DNA from: GCA-2794515 sp034436155
GTDB lineage: Bacteria; Chloroflexota; Anaerolineae; Aggregatilineales; Phototrophicaceae
NCBI GenBank assembly: GCA_034436155.1
Contig: DAOTVP010000068.1
Location: forward strand, 1 to 64,000
Direction: 5' to 3'
Length of the DNA: 64,000 nucleotides
Below are positions 33,801 to 41,560 of the stretch, in pieces. The notes below the pieces were generated by a model. It saw only the letters and a list, made by a program, of their open reading frames with translations. It did no database searches and was not told the DNA's origin. Made by a program: the position numbers and the translations under genes. Numbering within the stretch: position 1 is the first letter of the stretch; every line of letters begins with the position of its first letter.

Positions 33801-36141
33801 TTTCCGTGGACGCAACGGTGTCATGCCCCAAGCCCGTGCATTGGGTGGGTTGGCGCAACGCCTGCTCTCGACTACAGGTGATTCGTTCATGTTCGATGTG
33901 ACAACCGATGTGAAAACGGTCATCTTGTATCGGGATAATTTTGCCGCTCGCGATCCGATTCGTGTTCGTACACAATTCTGCACCAACCCTGCCCACGCAC
34001 AAGATTATAACGTGAACAGCACCGGTCCAGATTCAGGTCCATTTGAGCCGTTTATCGTCAACTTACAAAGTTGTACCCGCGTGCGCTTTGACCGTGTACC
34101 TATTCAAGCGGCACCTGCCTTTGACCGTATCATCCTCACCTCGCAAGTGTCGGGGGGCGGTTTGGGTCTTGGTATGTACGATAACACCCAGATCAAGAAC
34201 TACTTCAATAGCTCGGCAGTGTTGACCCCCAACGTTAACGCCATGAATGGCTCGTATCATGTGTTACCGGGTGGTGCAAACTTAACATTTAGTGTGACGG
34301 CGGGTGTGCAACGGATGATGATTTACCGCCCGATAAATGGTGTCGCTGCCGATTTGCGCGTAGACTTAAGTGGCTCATGCACACCAATATCCAAGATTAT
34401 CAATTCATTTGTGGTTGCTATCCCAGTTTGGGGGCAAGGACATATTGTCGATTTAGGCGGATGCACCAACGTGACCATCGTGCGCGATACCACATCGGGA
34501 CGTACAGGCACAATCGGCATCGAAGCAATCGAATTGCTGGGCGCAGAACCTGTTTTGGTGGCAGGAGAATATCATACCAAAGATCTACAACAATATTTCC
34601 GTGGACGGAACGGTGTTATGCCACAAACCCGCGCCGTTGATGGGGTTGCACAACGCCTGCTCTCGACAACGGGGGATGCGTTTACCTTCAATGTACCACA
34701 ATCGGTTGATACCGTGGTGTTGTATCGTGATAATTATTCTGTCCGTGACCCAATTCAAGTTGTCACCAGCGATTGTACCATTGGTGGTGATGCCAAAAAT
34801 TACCAAGTCACCAATAACGGAGCCGATGCAGGCGCATTCGAGCCAACGGTTATCACACTTGCTACGTGTACACGTTTATCCATAACCCGTGTGCCTATTC
34901 AAGCTGCGCCCGCCTTCGATCGCATGATTTTAATAGAGGGATTACCGACCAATTTGCCCATTGGCGAATATGATAATCTCGCATTGGGTAGCAAATTTAC
35001 GAATTCGACCGCATTGGGTAATGCCGCCGCTAGCAGTGGTTCGTGGCATCGCTTTAATGCAGGTGGTCAATTGTCCTTCACCGTAGACACATCGGTCAAA
35101 CGCTTAGTCGTCTTCCGCCCGATTGATAATGTACGCGATGACTTGCGCGTGACACTGAGCGGTGGTGTCGGGTGTTCGCCCAAAGTGGTTGTCGTCGAGA
35201 CATTTGTCATCGCCTTCTTTATGTGGAATCAACCCTATACCATTGATTTGGAGAATTGTGTCAATGTGGTCATCCAAGCCAATGGCACAGCAGGCAAAAC
35301 AGCATCCATTGGTGTTGATCGCATCCAACTATTAGGCACAGAACAACCGCTTGGTCTGGGGACGTATCATACTGTAGATTTGTACGAATATTTCCGTGGT
35401 CGGAATGCTGAATTTGTGGATAGTCGTGCCCAAAATGGGATTGCTCAACGTATTCTTTCGGTGACAGGTGATCCCTTCAGCTTCAATGTGGCGGCGGGGG
35501 TCAGCCGCGTGGTGTTGTATCGTCATAATTATTCCGCCCGTGATCCTATCCGTGTTGTTACCAGCGTGGGTGGGAGCTGTATTCCACAGGATTATAATGT
35601 GTCGAATATCGGCACAGAAAGCGACTTTGGCTTCCCGATTGTGGTGAATCTGCAAGGTTGTAGCAATATCGCTTTCTATCGAGTACCGATAGCCGCCGCA
35701 CCGGTGATTGAACGAATCGAGTTGCTCCCTGCACCACAACCGACACTCACCAGTGGGAACTTGTACCAAGAATATCATCCGGGTCTGGTATATACAGGCG
35801 CATGGCAAGGGAGTGAATCGAATTTGGCGTTTGGTCAATCTGTTCCAAGTCATCGCTTAATCTCTACCAGTGCGTTTAATGCCTCGGTCAGTTTCAATAT
35901 GACGGGCAACGGTTTCATCATCTATCACCGTGCTTTTACGGGGACAAGCAATAATGTCGAGGTATGTGTCACCACAGGCTCGAATCCCGCGGTTTGTACC
36001 AATTACAGCACGCAGAGCGCCACGCTCATCCCCAGCTTCCCCGTTGGCATTTACGGATTGGGCAGTGGCACGCATACAGTGACCATCACCAATAAACATT
36101 CGGGTGGCAACCTTGTCATTGATGCCATCCGCATCCCATAA
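27862..36141 (+). CDS. Giant secreted subtilisin-like protease with repeats
   Basis: The 2759-residue protein starts MKRNQRFSLFIHWLLLVMLV; residues 1-30 form the signal peptide. The start at 27862 is preferred to a longer frame because the signal peptide begins here. A Thr/Pro/Glu linker and a sandwich-like domain (about 75-240) come first, then TEPVAEV-type repeats. The S8 domain has D about 502 (AVIDTG), H about 533 (GSHGVNV), Asn about 615 (SAGNGG) and Ser about 809 (FGGSSAAAAHVAG; the usual Pro is Ala). A beta-helix region (about 980-1360) follows, then an Ig-like region. Three long repeats (about 260 residues each, with FRPIDNV and YFRGRN half-repeats) are bracketed by two CBM-like domains. 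It is probably a surface protease for degradation or remodelling. Confidence 0.9.
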   Translation: MKRNQRFSLFIHWLLLVMLVVNSLLPASLLAQEVTPEAPPVETTPDVTPTETTPDVVPTEVTPTDTAPTETPVTIPPTAGSLFTTDFSAGDLSPFLIVGEWAVVGADTVFSTASPNASAVINGMLWDDVILVTTVSIAPNGEAVIGLRMGTESYAVRISDSGNATLWRGDVLLGGVVLPPAETTPDPLAPAQAFAVAISATDGDITVAVDNVTQISITDPVPLSAGYIAFGTSATSAGVVGYDNIFVQAQVPVSSETPVAPVEATNTPIVIPPLEPTPETETPVAEVTEPVAEVTEPVAEVTQEAEATPEAEITPEAEVTPEAEITPEAEATPELEATPVPLSLDEAEIAKLQGNIWGLLEAYYGGDADAAREFAESRYIRWLDDDRLQVWVYPNSPENVPAIAAYLLEIGGEVLFVEAEHVDVIVELDMIVELARDGRIAAITLPVFATPTSAELPAQGKIGTPKLSATTGTGSVIPWSLDQIGVSSWHEADILGNGVNIAVIDTGFNGITNTGERACVGSTNVVGGVGTGSHGVNVIEVLCDVAPQARVYPYSANSVSSVASAIDSARAGGANGFPAAHVILITLDPGGTSTTLDTALANAFNNNVPVIVSAGNGGGAKNSVTFGFSAGSPTTKISVNARSGDTITMNQSVAGNATTIAQVGGGYSDSNAGAGTDQHQYVVGSECGDICQLQITITRTNADPTYVVSSDWTQAVIVPDNTVTIDGGASQLLPYSESLDVLAVGSVCATQEGRFPLTSSSPQGSSAQANTPRMKPDIVAPSHINTSLLTGASIGSFPDYSCSGGFGGSSAAAAHVAGMVALLISNPNMYGINNVSSGRPWQVFSYLKSRALDVNANGYDRGYGAGVAQLGNPNYNLFFERTIAFNADRAGLTISNTLYVSSDRLSNFNILNNTTSPTLPTPDGTIGNPFTHITHALEVARTNASISNIVLLPGEYLTSFAVTKNNLNIFGYDYADSGDHPPTSVWVNDIATRSGLNIINYNTVTIAGLEFVGSNPDFAFNSPPEIRVRPIVPMYIENSSGISIENNTFTNFDQPIEIVTSNSITFTGNTFSNFVVDGDLVYGGSAVLWIKDSGGTTQDSTTTVNVFRNVFSNNSVTLSGAGARVFNSIVLSQRSSSRMYGNRFTNNTVPSVIAIDMWEDYPNRIDPPVKIGGRNIVFSNVIANNTLSGPVVHLMQGNRFQFFNNTVANNTLSNNSWLSIIGLGGRDEAGGNVFNDITDHLWDVSNNLFFANRRASDNNGGVLNLISEQGGLNLNFSCDSVISGTHNGARFNWFIGTNSGYGGDCSSVTGTPSVPANGNVFTNIDTLVADNILAAAEIDAFYTVNFFTTVNDPDHPYRLRPDATTDGSTYAVDPNPALTMDGLIVTGSASTTTLTSKNPGTDARALDALGNPRFVDQTDLSFDVIDYGAYELTEPDPVEFYDNTGGAYSAYSAGNFTFTMNEDGVAFIDMTRMVRKGFRPYSVEVVGNVSVYDTNPLNSCNGQPFLFDPVSNLLAYCPPANFHNVGVTAPITFQYRVTGLFGTGTIPSPTTYATVTVVVNPVDDGTVTTGTQKTATDFTTTINVPLRPRYTLDAGANFFNLPTASGVDNLDYPFTYSMFTETSDPNNLLDGPNLPSMVSSDGVFTYTPPPGAVQGEFSFTYRATDQDGDFATRTMTVRVVDKILTSGLHDNTALGITYTGTWTPVFNDVAYQKSLHSTTQNGAQARFNFTGDNFAISYIGNGVNNGAITIQLDSDGEGFGTATYTNIYSIAGLTCTSVTPAAGNPIQTAVNGRIIIRCTGIESLAGAAGEVHSVRITTGNTNAFRLDWVQVDAQPLTIGMYEDSDLRPYLFSTTFTNTAQSLNGSYEVFGSASSQISFTVDPTVKRIVLFRPIDNVSDHFKVQLSGGTSCTPRTVVVDNFVIAFSVWDQPYTVDLGGCLNVVISRNNSSSTAPGLDRIQLLGTEQRLGVGTYHSKDLYEYFRGRNGVMPQARALGGLAQRLLSTTGDSFMFDVTTDVKTVILYRDNFAARDPIRVRTQFCTNPAHAQDYNVNSTGPDSGPFEPFIVNLQSCTRVRFDRVPIQAAPAFDRIILTSQVSGGGLGLGMYDNTQIKNYFNSSAVLTPNVNAMNGSYHVLPGGANLTFSVTAGVQRMMIYRPINGVAADLRVDLSGSCTPISKIINSFVVAIPVWGQGHIVDLGGCTNVTIVRDTTSGRTGTIGIEAIELLGAEPVLVAGEYHTKDLQQYFRGRNGVMPQTRAVDGVAQRLLSTTGDAFTFNVPQSVDTVVLYRDNYSVRDPIQVVTSDCTIGGDAKNYQVTNNGADAGAFEPTVITLATCTRLSITRVPIQAAPAFDRMILIEGLPTNLPIGEYDNLALGSKFTNSTALGNAAASSGSWHRFNAGGQLSFTVDTSVKRLVVFRPIDNVRDDLRVTLSGGVGCSPKVVVVETFVIAFFMWNQPYTIDLENCVNVVIQANGTAGKTASIGVDRIQLLGTEQPLGLGTYHTVDLYEYFRGRNAEFVDSRAQNGIAQRILSVTGDPFSFNVAAGVSRVVLYRHNYSARDPIRVVTSVGGSCIPQDYNVSNIGTESDFGFPIVVNLQGCSNIAFYRVPIAAAPVIERIELLPAPQPTLTSGNLYQEYHPGLVYTGAWQGSESNLAFGQSVPSHRLISTSAFNASVSFNMTGNGFIIYHRAFTGTSNNVEVCVTTGSNPAVCTNYSTQSATLIPSFPVGIYGLGSGTHTVTITNKHSGGNLVIDAIRIP

Positions 36142-36152
36142 AATCGGGGTAG

Positions 36153-36171
36153 GGCAGGGATAACCCCTGCC
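36153..36171 (+). terminator. Hairpin after the subtilase gene
   Basis: GGCAGGG-ATAAC-CCCTGCC, 12 nt after the stop codon, with only a weak T-tract (TTATC). It lies next to a better terminator hairpin at 36190. Confidence 0.45.
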
Positions 36172-36189
36172 TTATCATCACCCATTTGC

Positions 36190-36218
36190 GAGGGCGCGAT
36201 TTTGCGCCCTCTTATTTT
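36190..36218 (+). terminator. Rho-independent terminator of the subtilase gene
   Basis: GAGGGCGC-GATTTT-GCGCCCTC (8 bp, 36190-36211) is followed by TTATTTT. It sits 48 nt after the stop and 37 nt before the lipoprotein start. Confidence 0.75.
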
Positions 36219-36254
36219 GGGGGCAATATCCACACGAAAGGACATTTTTTTCTG

Positions 36255-36881
36255 ATGATGAAATCCCTAATTCCCCTGATGCTACTCACCCTGCTGATGG
36301 TCGCCTGTACGCCGACATCGGACGATGAAACGCTTCCTACACGGGTGGTCTTGCCGACCGATACCATCGCCGAAGCCGTGACCGAGATGCCGATAGACCC
36401 GCTCGAAAACGTCACCGAAGCGCCAATCGATCCGTTGACGAATAACAATCCGCCCATAGTCATCCCACCATTGGCGCAAGTGACCCAACCCCCCACGCCA
36501 ACCCAATCAGGCGGTCTGACGGTGGTTATGCCCACATTCGACCTGACCAACCTGCCGACATCCGTCCCGACCCCGACACCGTATCCGTTGGTCGAAAATT
36601 TCGCCAATTTGCGAGAAAGTTCACAGATTATTCGCCTCAAAGGGACAGTTGAAATTTTTATAGAGCCAGTTCGGGATGATGATATTTATCTGTTGCGCGA
36701 TGCCAACGGTGTGGCGGTGGAATTATTATGGGATTACGCCACGATTGATAACATCCCCGGACGTGGGCAAGTCATTGAGGCGATTGGCACGATTCGCGCA
36801 TCGCCCTACGGTCATTCGGCGTTGTTGATGGATACCATCAGCATCGTGCCGCTATCGGTGTTGGATGAGCGCGATGCCTAG
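36255..36881 (+). CDS. Lipoprotein with C-terminal OB-like domain
   Basis: The protein has 208 residues (start ATG 36255 with GAAAGGAC upstream; ATG 36258 is equally possible). Residues 1-18 (MMKSLIPLMLLTLLMVAC) form a lipoprotein signal ending in C18. A long Thr/Pro/Ile linker spans about 20-115. The last about 95 residues are beta-rich: IIRLKGTVEIFIEPV, DDIYLLRDANGVAVELLWD and GQVIEAIGTIRASPYGHSALLMDTISI. This is the strand order and length of a small OB fold ('...G.v..i.....yiLrd..G..i.v.......l...G..v...G.v......l.....i'), similar to secreted nucleic-acid-binding OB domains. It is separated from the subtilase by a terminator, so it is probably transcribed alone. Confidence 0.7.
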   Translation: MMKSLIPLMLLTLLMVACTPTSDDETLPTRVVLPTDTIAEAVTEMPIDPLENVTEAPIDPLTNNNPPIVIPPLAQVTQPPTPTQSGGLTVVMPTFDLTNLPTSVPTPTPYPLVENFANLRESSQIIRLKGTVEIFIEPVRDDDIYLLRDANGVAVELLWDYATIDNIPGRGQVIEAIGTIRASPYGHSALLMDTISIVPLSVLDERDA

Positions 36882-37216
36882 TTAACGTGAATTAAAGAAT
36901 TGTGCAAAAATCGTCAATTTGCCACGCCATCGGTTCAAAGCCCAATAGCGTCAAGTGAGTCGATTGTTCACCGCCAGATGCTCAAAGCATCTGGCTCATT
37001 GTTGTCAAGCCCGATAAATCGGGCTGGTATGCCAATGTCGATGGTGATTTTAGATTTTCAAGACCATCTCACCCATGAATCTGGGTGTATCAGCCCCGTT
37101 TACGGGGCTTCGGTCAAATAGCTTGGTGCGACTAGCGAGAGGCTTTGAGCCTCTGGCGGGGTTGCGGGTCGCCGTGTGATGTTTCAGCCCCGCCAACGGT
37201 TCAAAACCGATGGCGA
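36882..37216. repeat. Hairpins and 262-bp spaced internal duplication
   Basis: GCCAGATGCT-CAA-AGCATCTGGC (36973-36995) and GCCAACGGTT-CAAA-ACCGATGGC (about 37189-37210) change both stem arms relative to GAGGCT...AGCCTC copies. The block at 37127-37187 (GGTGCGACTAGCGAGAGGCTTTGAGCC... to GTTTCAG) is repeated 262 bp later at 37389-37449. No gene is supported. Confidence 0.75.
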
Positions 37217-37775
37217 ATCGCATGTTGGAAGCCCACGAAAGGGGCGATTGTTGAACTGATTTTGAGGGTGAATCCTGTGGATAGGGTAATGGTTTTCATC
37301 AGCGCCTATAGCCCCGCTTATTGTTGCCAGATGTTGACGAACATGTCTATATTCTCAGGTCGGATTTGAGCGCCTTTAGTGCGCTTGGTGCGACTAGCGA
37401 GAGGCTTTGAGCCTCTGGCGGGGTTGCGGGTCGCCGTGTGATGTTTCAGTACCCTCAAGCGGGTCGATGATTAGGAAAACCGCTCACGATTTTGACGCGC
37501 AAAAGGTCATTTATATCCTCACACATCAAAATAATCGCTTAAAAGGCATTATAACACAACTGGGTTTTGGCGTGCAAGCCCCAAAAATCGGCTTCAAATG
37601 GTCAAGAGACGACCAAAATGCGAAACTCGATGACCGTCAAAAAAGTGGGGGGAGTTTCGGCATACTTTGATATAATAACGCGCTTACAAATATCCCAAAT
37701 TTGGGATAAAAAGCGTTTACTAATACAAAAATGGCGATTTGTAAAGATTTGTCAAGACGAGTTTCGCGTCGGCAC
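37217..37775. repeat. Long dispersed direct repeat, copy 2 (~560 bp)
   Basis: This is nearly identical to 17660-18209, in the same orientation, and contains the same 18-bp palindrome TATCCCAAATTTGGGATA (37691-37708). It has TTTGATATAATAA (37667-37679) where copy 1 has TTTGATGTGATAA. It ends 53 nt before the stop codon of the histidine kinase gene. Frames open in one copy are broken in the other. Confidence 0.85.
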
Positions 37776-37827
37776 ACCTGTCGGGCTGTTTTGGACGAAA
37801 GTGGCACATGATGGCGCACATTCTGCC

Positions 37828-39513
37828 TCATCCAACCCCCACCAGCACATCGTGATAGGGCAGGCGCACGGTGAAGGTCGTGCCGATCCCCAACGTGCTA
37901 GAGACCTCCACCGTCCCGCCATGACGCGACACACAGTCTTTCACGATGCTCAGACCCAACCCCGTCCCTTGAATCGGGCTGTTTTCATCGACCCGATAAA
38001 ACGGCTCGAAGATATGGGGCAGATGTTCGGGCGCGATGCCGATGCCCTTATCGACCACGCGCAAAATCAGGTGCGACTCATCTTTATCCAATTCGAGGCG
38101 CACAGGCGCGTTGGGTGGCGAATATTTGAGCGCATTGCCGACCAGATTGAGCAAAATTCGGCTGATGAGAATATCATCCACCCATGCCACTTGTACGTGT
38201 GCCTGATTCACAAACGATAAGCGCCCGTTGCCACCATCACGCATTTCTTGAATGCTCACTTTGCATAATTTATCCAAATTGACCGCGCTCGGATTAAACG
38301 GGCGCTCACTGATCACGCCGCGGGCGCGTTTCACGGTATCATCAATCAATTCCAGCGCAAATTCCAGTTGTCTGCCGATGCTCTCTAATTTTTCGCGCCG
38401 TTTTTCTTCGGTCAATTTATCAAAATGGCGGAGCAATAAATCTTTCGAGGTGTTAATCACCGCTAGGGGCGTGCGTAAATCGTGTGCCAGCGCCGAGATG
38501 CTTTGTTGAATGATATAATTATGATCGCGCTCGTGTCGAAATTGGCTGGTCAGCCGTTCATTTTCGATGAGCGAGGCTTGGTATCGTTTTTGCTCGGTGA
38601 TGTCGACCGTCACCACCAGCACTTCGGTGAAGGTTTGCTCATGACCGGGCAACACCAGCCACTTGAGCAACAGGTAAATCTCTTTGCCATGACTGATGCG
38701 GTTGATGAATTCGCCCGAAAAGCGCGTCTCGCCGTTGGCGATCGCCGCCAGCGAAGCGGGTTGCGAATTGCCCACATCCACGATCTGATGAAAGCGGGTT
38801 TGGATTTCTTCGATCGATGGCGCATGATACAACCTCAGCGTCGTGGGGTTGGCATCTAAAATTTTCACCAGCTTTAGGCAATTGCTCACCGTTTCGGGAT
38901 GCTGGCACAAATACGTTTCGATGTCGGTGATGCCTTCGCGCTCTATCAACGCCTGTAGATAAGCACGCATCGCCGAAAAATCTTGTTTCCAGATGGCTAT
39001 GGGCGCTTCTTGGAACAACATGCGATAGTATTCTTCGCTTTGTGATAGGGCTTGGGCGGTTTGGCGTTGTTGGGTAATGTCGTGCGAGACGGCGATAATC
39101 TCGATGACCTCGCCCGTTTCGGGATGTTTGACGGCGTGGTTCATCGTCTCGAACCAGATATACCGCCCGTCCCGATGCCGTGCGCGATATTCGAGGCGCG
39201 ATACACCGTTGATCATCAGGTCTTTATACCCTTGCCGAAAGACGGGCATATCATCCGGATGGACAAATTCTGCCCCTCTGCGCCCGACCAAATCATCGGG
39301 GGTATATCCCAAAATCTGTGTGACGGACGGCGTGACATAACGATAATATCCCTGTGGCGTATGCACCGTGACCAAATCGACAATATTTTGTACCAATAAC
39401 CGCGTCCCTTCATCGAGCAATTGGTTGAGCATGGCATCCATCGAGATGCCCGCTTGTTGGGCGCGTTGGCGCAAGCGATGACGAGTGCTGGGTTGGATGC
39501 TATCATCAGACAT
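37828..39513 (-). CDS. PAS-PAS sensor histidine kinase, cytosolic
   Basis: The 561-residue kinase has start ATG 39513 (GAAGGTAAG upstream). PAS 1 (about 45-155) contains VTPSVTQILGYTPDDLVGRR, FVHPDDMPVF and RDGRYIWFE, ending ITQQRQTAQAL. PAS 2 (about 165-305) contains the SQSEEYYRMLFQEAPIAIWK segment and ends VTVDITEQKR. The dimerisation helix has ALAHDLRTPLAV with H at about 343. ATP domain: N box NLVGNALKYSPP, G1 DKGIGIAPE, F box EPFYR, G2 GTGLGLSIVKD. No TM helix is visible. All catalytic boxes are complete, in contrast to the damaged kinase at 25952. Copy 2 of the long repeat lies just past its 3' end. No response regulator is adjacent. Confidence 0.93.
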   Translation of the reverse strand: MSDDSIQPSTRHRLRQRAQQAGISMDAMLNQLLDEGTRLLVQNIVDLVTVHTPQGYYRYVTPSVTQILGYTPDDLVGRRGAEFVHPDDMPVFRQGYKDLMINGVSRLEYRARHRDGRYIWFETMNHAVKHPETGEVIEIIAVSHDITQQRQTAQALSQSEEYYRMLFQEAPIAIWKQDFSAMRAYLQALIEREGITDIETYLCQHPETVSNCLKLVKILDANPTTLRLYHAPSIEEIQTRFHQIVDVGNSQPASLAAIANGETRFSGEFINRISHGKEIYLLLKWLVLPGHEQTFTEVLVVTVDITEQKRYQASLIENERLTSQFRHERDHNYIIQQSISALAHDLRTPLAVINTSKDLLLRHFDKLTEEKRREKLESIGRQLEFALELIDDTVKRARGVISERPFNPSAVNLDKLCKVSIQEMRDGGNGRLSFVNQAHVQVAWVDDILISRILLNLVGNALKYSPPNAPVRLELDKDESHLILRVVDKGIGIAPEHLPHIFEPFYRVDENSPIQGTGLGLSIVKDCVSRHGGTVEVSSTLGIGTTFTVRLPYHDVLVGVG

Positions 39514-39698
39514 ATGACGCTTACCTTCATTGAAGATGAGCATGTTGCCTACCTATTCTTATTATAACACCGTTTTTGTGAGGCAAGGCTATTCAAAATT
39601 GTCACAACATGCTAACATGTGACATAGCAACATCTCATACAGAAGCCCGTTTTGCTTTGTAGGCGTAACGATTTACGCATGAAGGGCGACTATCACTC

Positions 39699-40197
39699 AT
39701 GGATAGCCCATCCAACGAACAACACCTCATCGCCCGCGCCAAAGCGGGTGATGTATCAGACGCATGTCGAGCTGACTAACCATCAGCCGAGTGATGATAC
39801 CGATCCGTTTGAGACGCTCGCCCAACGCGAAGAACGGGCGCGGTTGCGAGCGACGTTGGCGACATTGCTCCAAGATTATCAAGATGTGCTGATTTTGCGC
39901 TACATGCACCATTTATCGTATGCAGAGGTGGCGCACATTTTGGGCAAATCGGAATTGGCGTTACGCACCCTGCAACACCGCGCCCTCAAAGCGTTGGGCA
40001 GAAAGCTAGGGATGGATATCGACAATAAGCCGCGTAGTTATCTGCGGGGTAGGCAAAGTGATGATGAACTCGAATATTTACCTGATGAGGCAAACCCACC
40101 TGTCATCATCCTATCCGCCCCGCCGACGGCGACATCCACCAGCACCGCCACGCCGACATTTATCCCCACACCGATCTTCACGCCGACACCTGTGTGA
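39699..40197 (+). pseudogene. ECF sigma factor remnant, region 2 lost, region 4 kept
   Basis: ATG 39699 opens MDSPSNEQHLIARAKAGDVSDA, the classical start of an ECF sigma factor before region 2, but the frame stops at TAA 39777-39779. In another frame, region 4 follows: LLQDYQDVLILRYMHHLSYAEVAHILGKSELALRTLQHRALKALG (39850-40000), a helix-turn-helix for the -35 box. The roughly 60 codons of region 2 that bind core RNA polymerase and the -10 box are missing, so this cannot be a working sigma factor. After region 4 the frame runs into a Thr/Pro/Ser stretch (PTATSTSTATPT) and ends at TGA 40195-40197. Confidence 0.75.
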
Positions 40198-40941
40198 GAT
40201 TTGTGTGTGCCGATAACGCACCCTGTCGCCAACCGAATCGCCCGCGAGTATCGCGTGGATGTGGTCGAGATTATCACGTATCACTGTATGGGATGACCTG
40301 CTCATCTTTGTGCGTGGCGACATTGAATGGGTGGCAGATGACCAAATCGTGGTGGATGGTGTGGTGATTGCCCCCGCGAGCGCGTTCATCCCCGCCGAAC
40401 TCAGCGTTGGTCAAGAGGTGGTCGTGGTGGGCTATTTGCTCAATGACCACACGTTGATGGCGGTCGAACTCATCATCGTAGACGAAAATTTTGACGAATG
40501 TGGCGAATATGGAACGGCGAGGGTTGTGAACCTGAACCCGAAATCACGCCTGAGCCTGAACTCGAAGGGTGCGTCCCCGATAGTCACCCCGTAGCGAATG
40601 CGCTGGCGAATGAGTTCGATTTGGATGTGGCGTATATCATCAATTTACATTGCAGTGGCTACGGCTTTGGCAATATCGCCCGTGCGTTGATGCTGTTCTA
40701 CGATAACGGCTTTGGCGATAGTGTCGAGGCATTGCTCGAACAATCCTGCTCTGGCGGGTGGGGCGCTGTCTTGCGCGAAAGTGGTGTGCATCCCAGCCAA
40801 CTCGCGCCAGGTCGTGTGATTAACGGACGGCGTGGCGCACAAGCTGATAACCAAGAAACCACCGCCGAAGCCGAAACTCGCGCCCCAAATAATGGCAACG
40901 GACGCGGCAACGGCAATGGTCGCGGTCGCGGTAGACCATAA
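40198..40941 (+). pseudogene. Decayed secreted protein: HPVA-type domain, DUF5666-like domain, second HPVA-type domain
   Basis: Just after the TGA at 40195, the same frame continues ITHPVANRIAREYRVDVVEIITYHCMG (40216-40293) and then stops at TGA 40294-40296. In a second frame (about 40294-40500) an OB-like domain appears: VADDQIVVDGVVIAPASAFIPAELSVGQEVVVVGYLL, a DUF5666 pattern. From about 40520 the first frame resumes with EPEPEITPEPELEGCVPD, then HPVANALANEFDLDVAYIINLHCSGYGFGNIARAL and SGGWGAVLRESGVHPSQLAPG, ending in Gly/Asn/Arg repeats. The two HPVA-type domains are homologous. At least three lesions separate parts of one former gene. Such proteins commonly follow ECF sigma genes in Chloroflexota, so the pair decayed together; this is inference. 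Confidence 0.65.
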
Positions 40942-40978
40942 GCTGCGCCTGTAACCTATAAATAATCACAAATTGAAC

Positions 40979-41005
40979 AGGGATTGCCACGGCAAGCCCT
41001 TTTTA
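40979..41005 (+). terminator. Rho-independent terminator
   Basis: AGGGATTGCC-AC-GGCAAGCCCT with one mismatch (40979-41000) is followed by TTTTATC. It closes the decayed operon upstream of the TPR gene. Confidence 0.7.
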
Positions 41006-41088
41006 TCATGATAAAGCCCCGTCTGTGACGCTCTTTACAGCATGATGTTGAAAATCATGTTAAAATAACGTCAAGGAGAGATACTGTC

Positions 41089-41469
41089 ATGGCGGATAAT
41101 ATTCAACAAGCGGGCAATTTTTTCGAGGCGGCGCTCAGTCATGAAGAGGGTGGGCGCGTTGATGAGGCGATTATCTGTTACACCGAAGCGATTCGCCTGT
41201 ATCCACAATTTGCCGATGCCTATTATCAGCGCGGTCAGCTCTTTTTGGGTCGTGGTGATTATGCCCTGGCAGTGGATGATTTCGATGCCGTGTTAGAACT
41301 CAATCCGCAAAATATGGCGGTGTATTATGAACGTGGGGTGGGGCGATATTTATTGGGCGATTATGAACACGCCCTCGCCGATTTTGAACAGGTGTTGGCG
41401 GTGATGCCCAATCATGACCAAGCCCGCGAAGGGTATGAACGCACGTTGCGAAAATTGGGGCGACGCTGA
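41089..41469 (+). CDS. Small TPR protein
   Basis: This 126-residue protein is made entirely of three TPR motifs and a capping helix: 'AGNFFEAALSHEEGGRVDEAIICYTEAIRLYP' (split here as the first repeat), 'DAYYQRGQLFLGRGDYALAVDDFDAVLELNP' and 'AVYYERGVGRYLLGDYEHALADFEQVLAVMP'. It is similar to the repeats in the TIR-TPR proteins but lacks the TIR domain and any signal peptide. AAGGAGAG lies 8 nt before ATG 41089. TPR proteins act as docking scaffolds; the partner is not evident from context. Terminator at 40979 makes it an independent transcription unit. Confidence 0.85.
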   Translation: MADNIQQAGNFFEAALSHEEGGRVDEAIICYTEAIRLYPQFADAYYQRGQLFLGRGDYALAVDDFDAVLELNPQNMAVYYERGVGRYLLGDYEHALADFEQVLAVMPNHDQAREGYERTLRKLGRR

Positions 41470-41560
41470 ACGAGGCGAATCTCCGCCGTTGGTTGCATTG
41501 AATCGTATTTGGGTGTATAACAAGGCATCGTTATGTATGCTATAGGAGCAAATATCGATC

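Noticed and set aside
40498..40941. Stand-alone gene starting at ATG 40498
   Set aside because: No ribosome binding site; the frame starts within the decayed DUF5666/HPVA gene and its first residues are not conserved.
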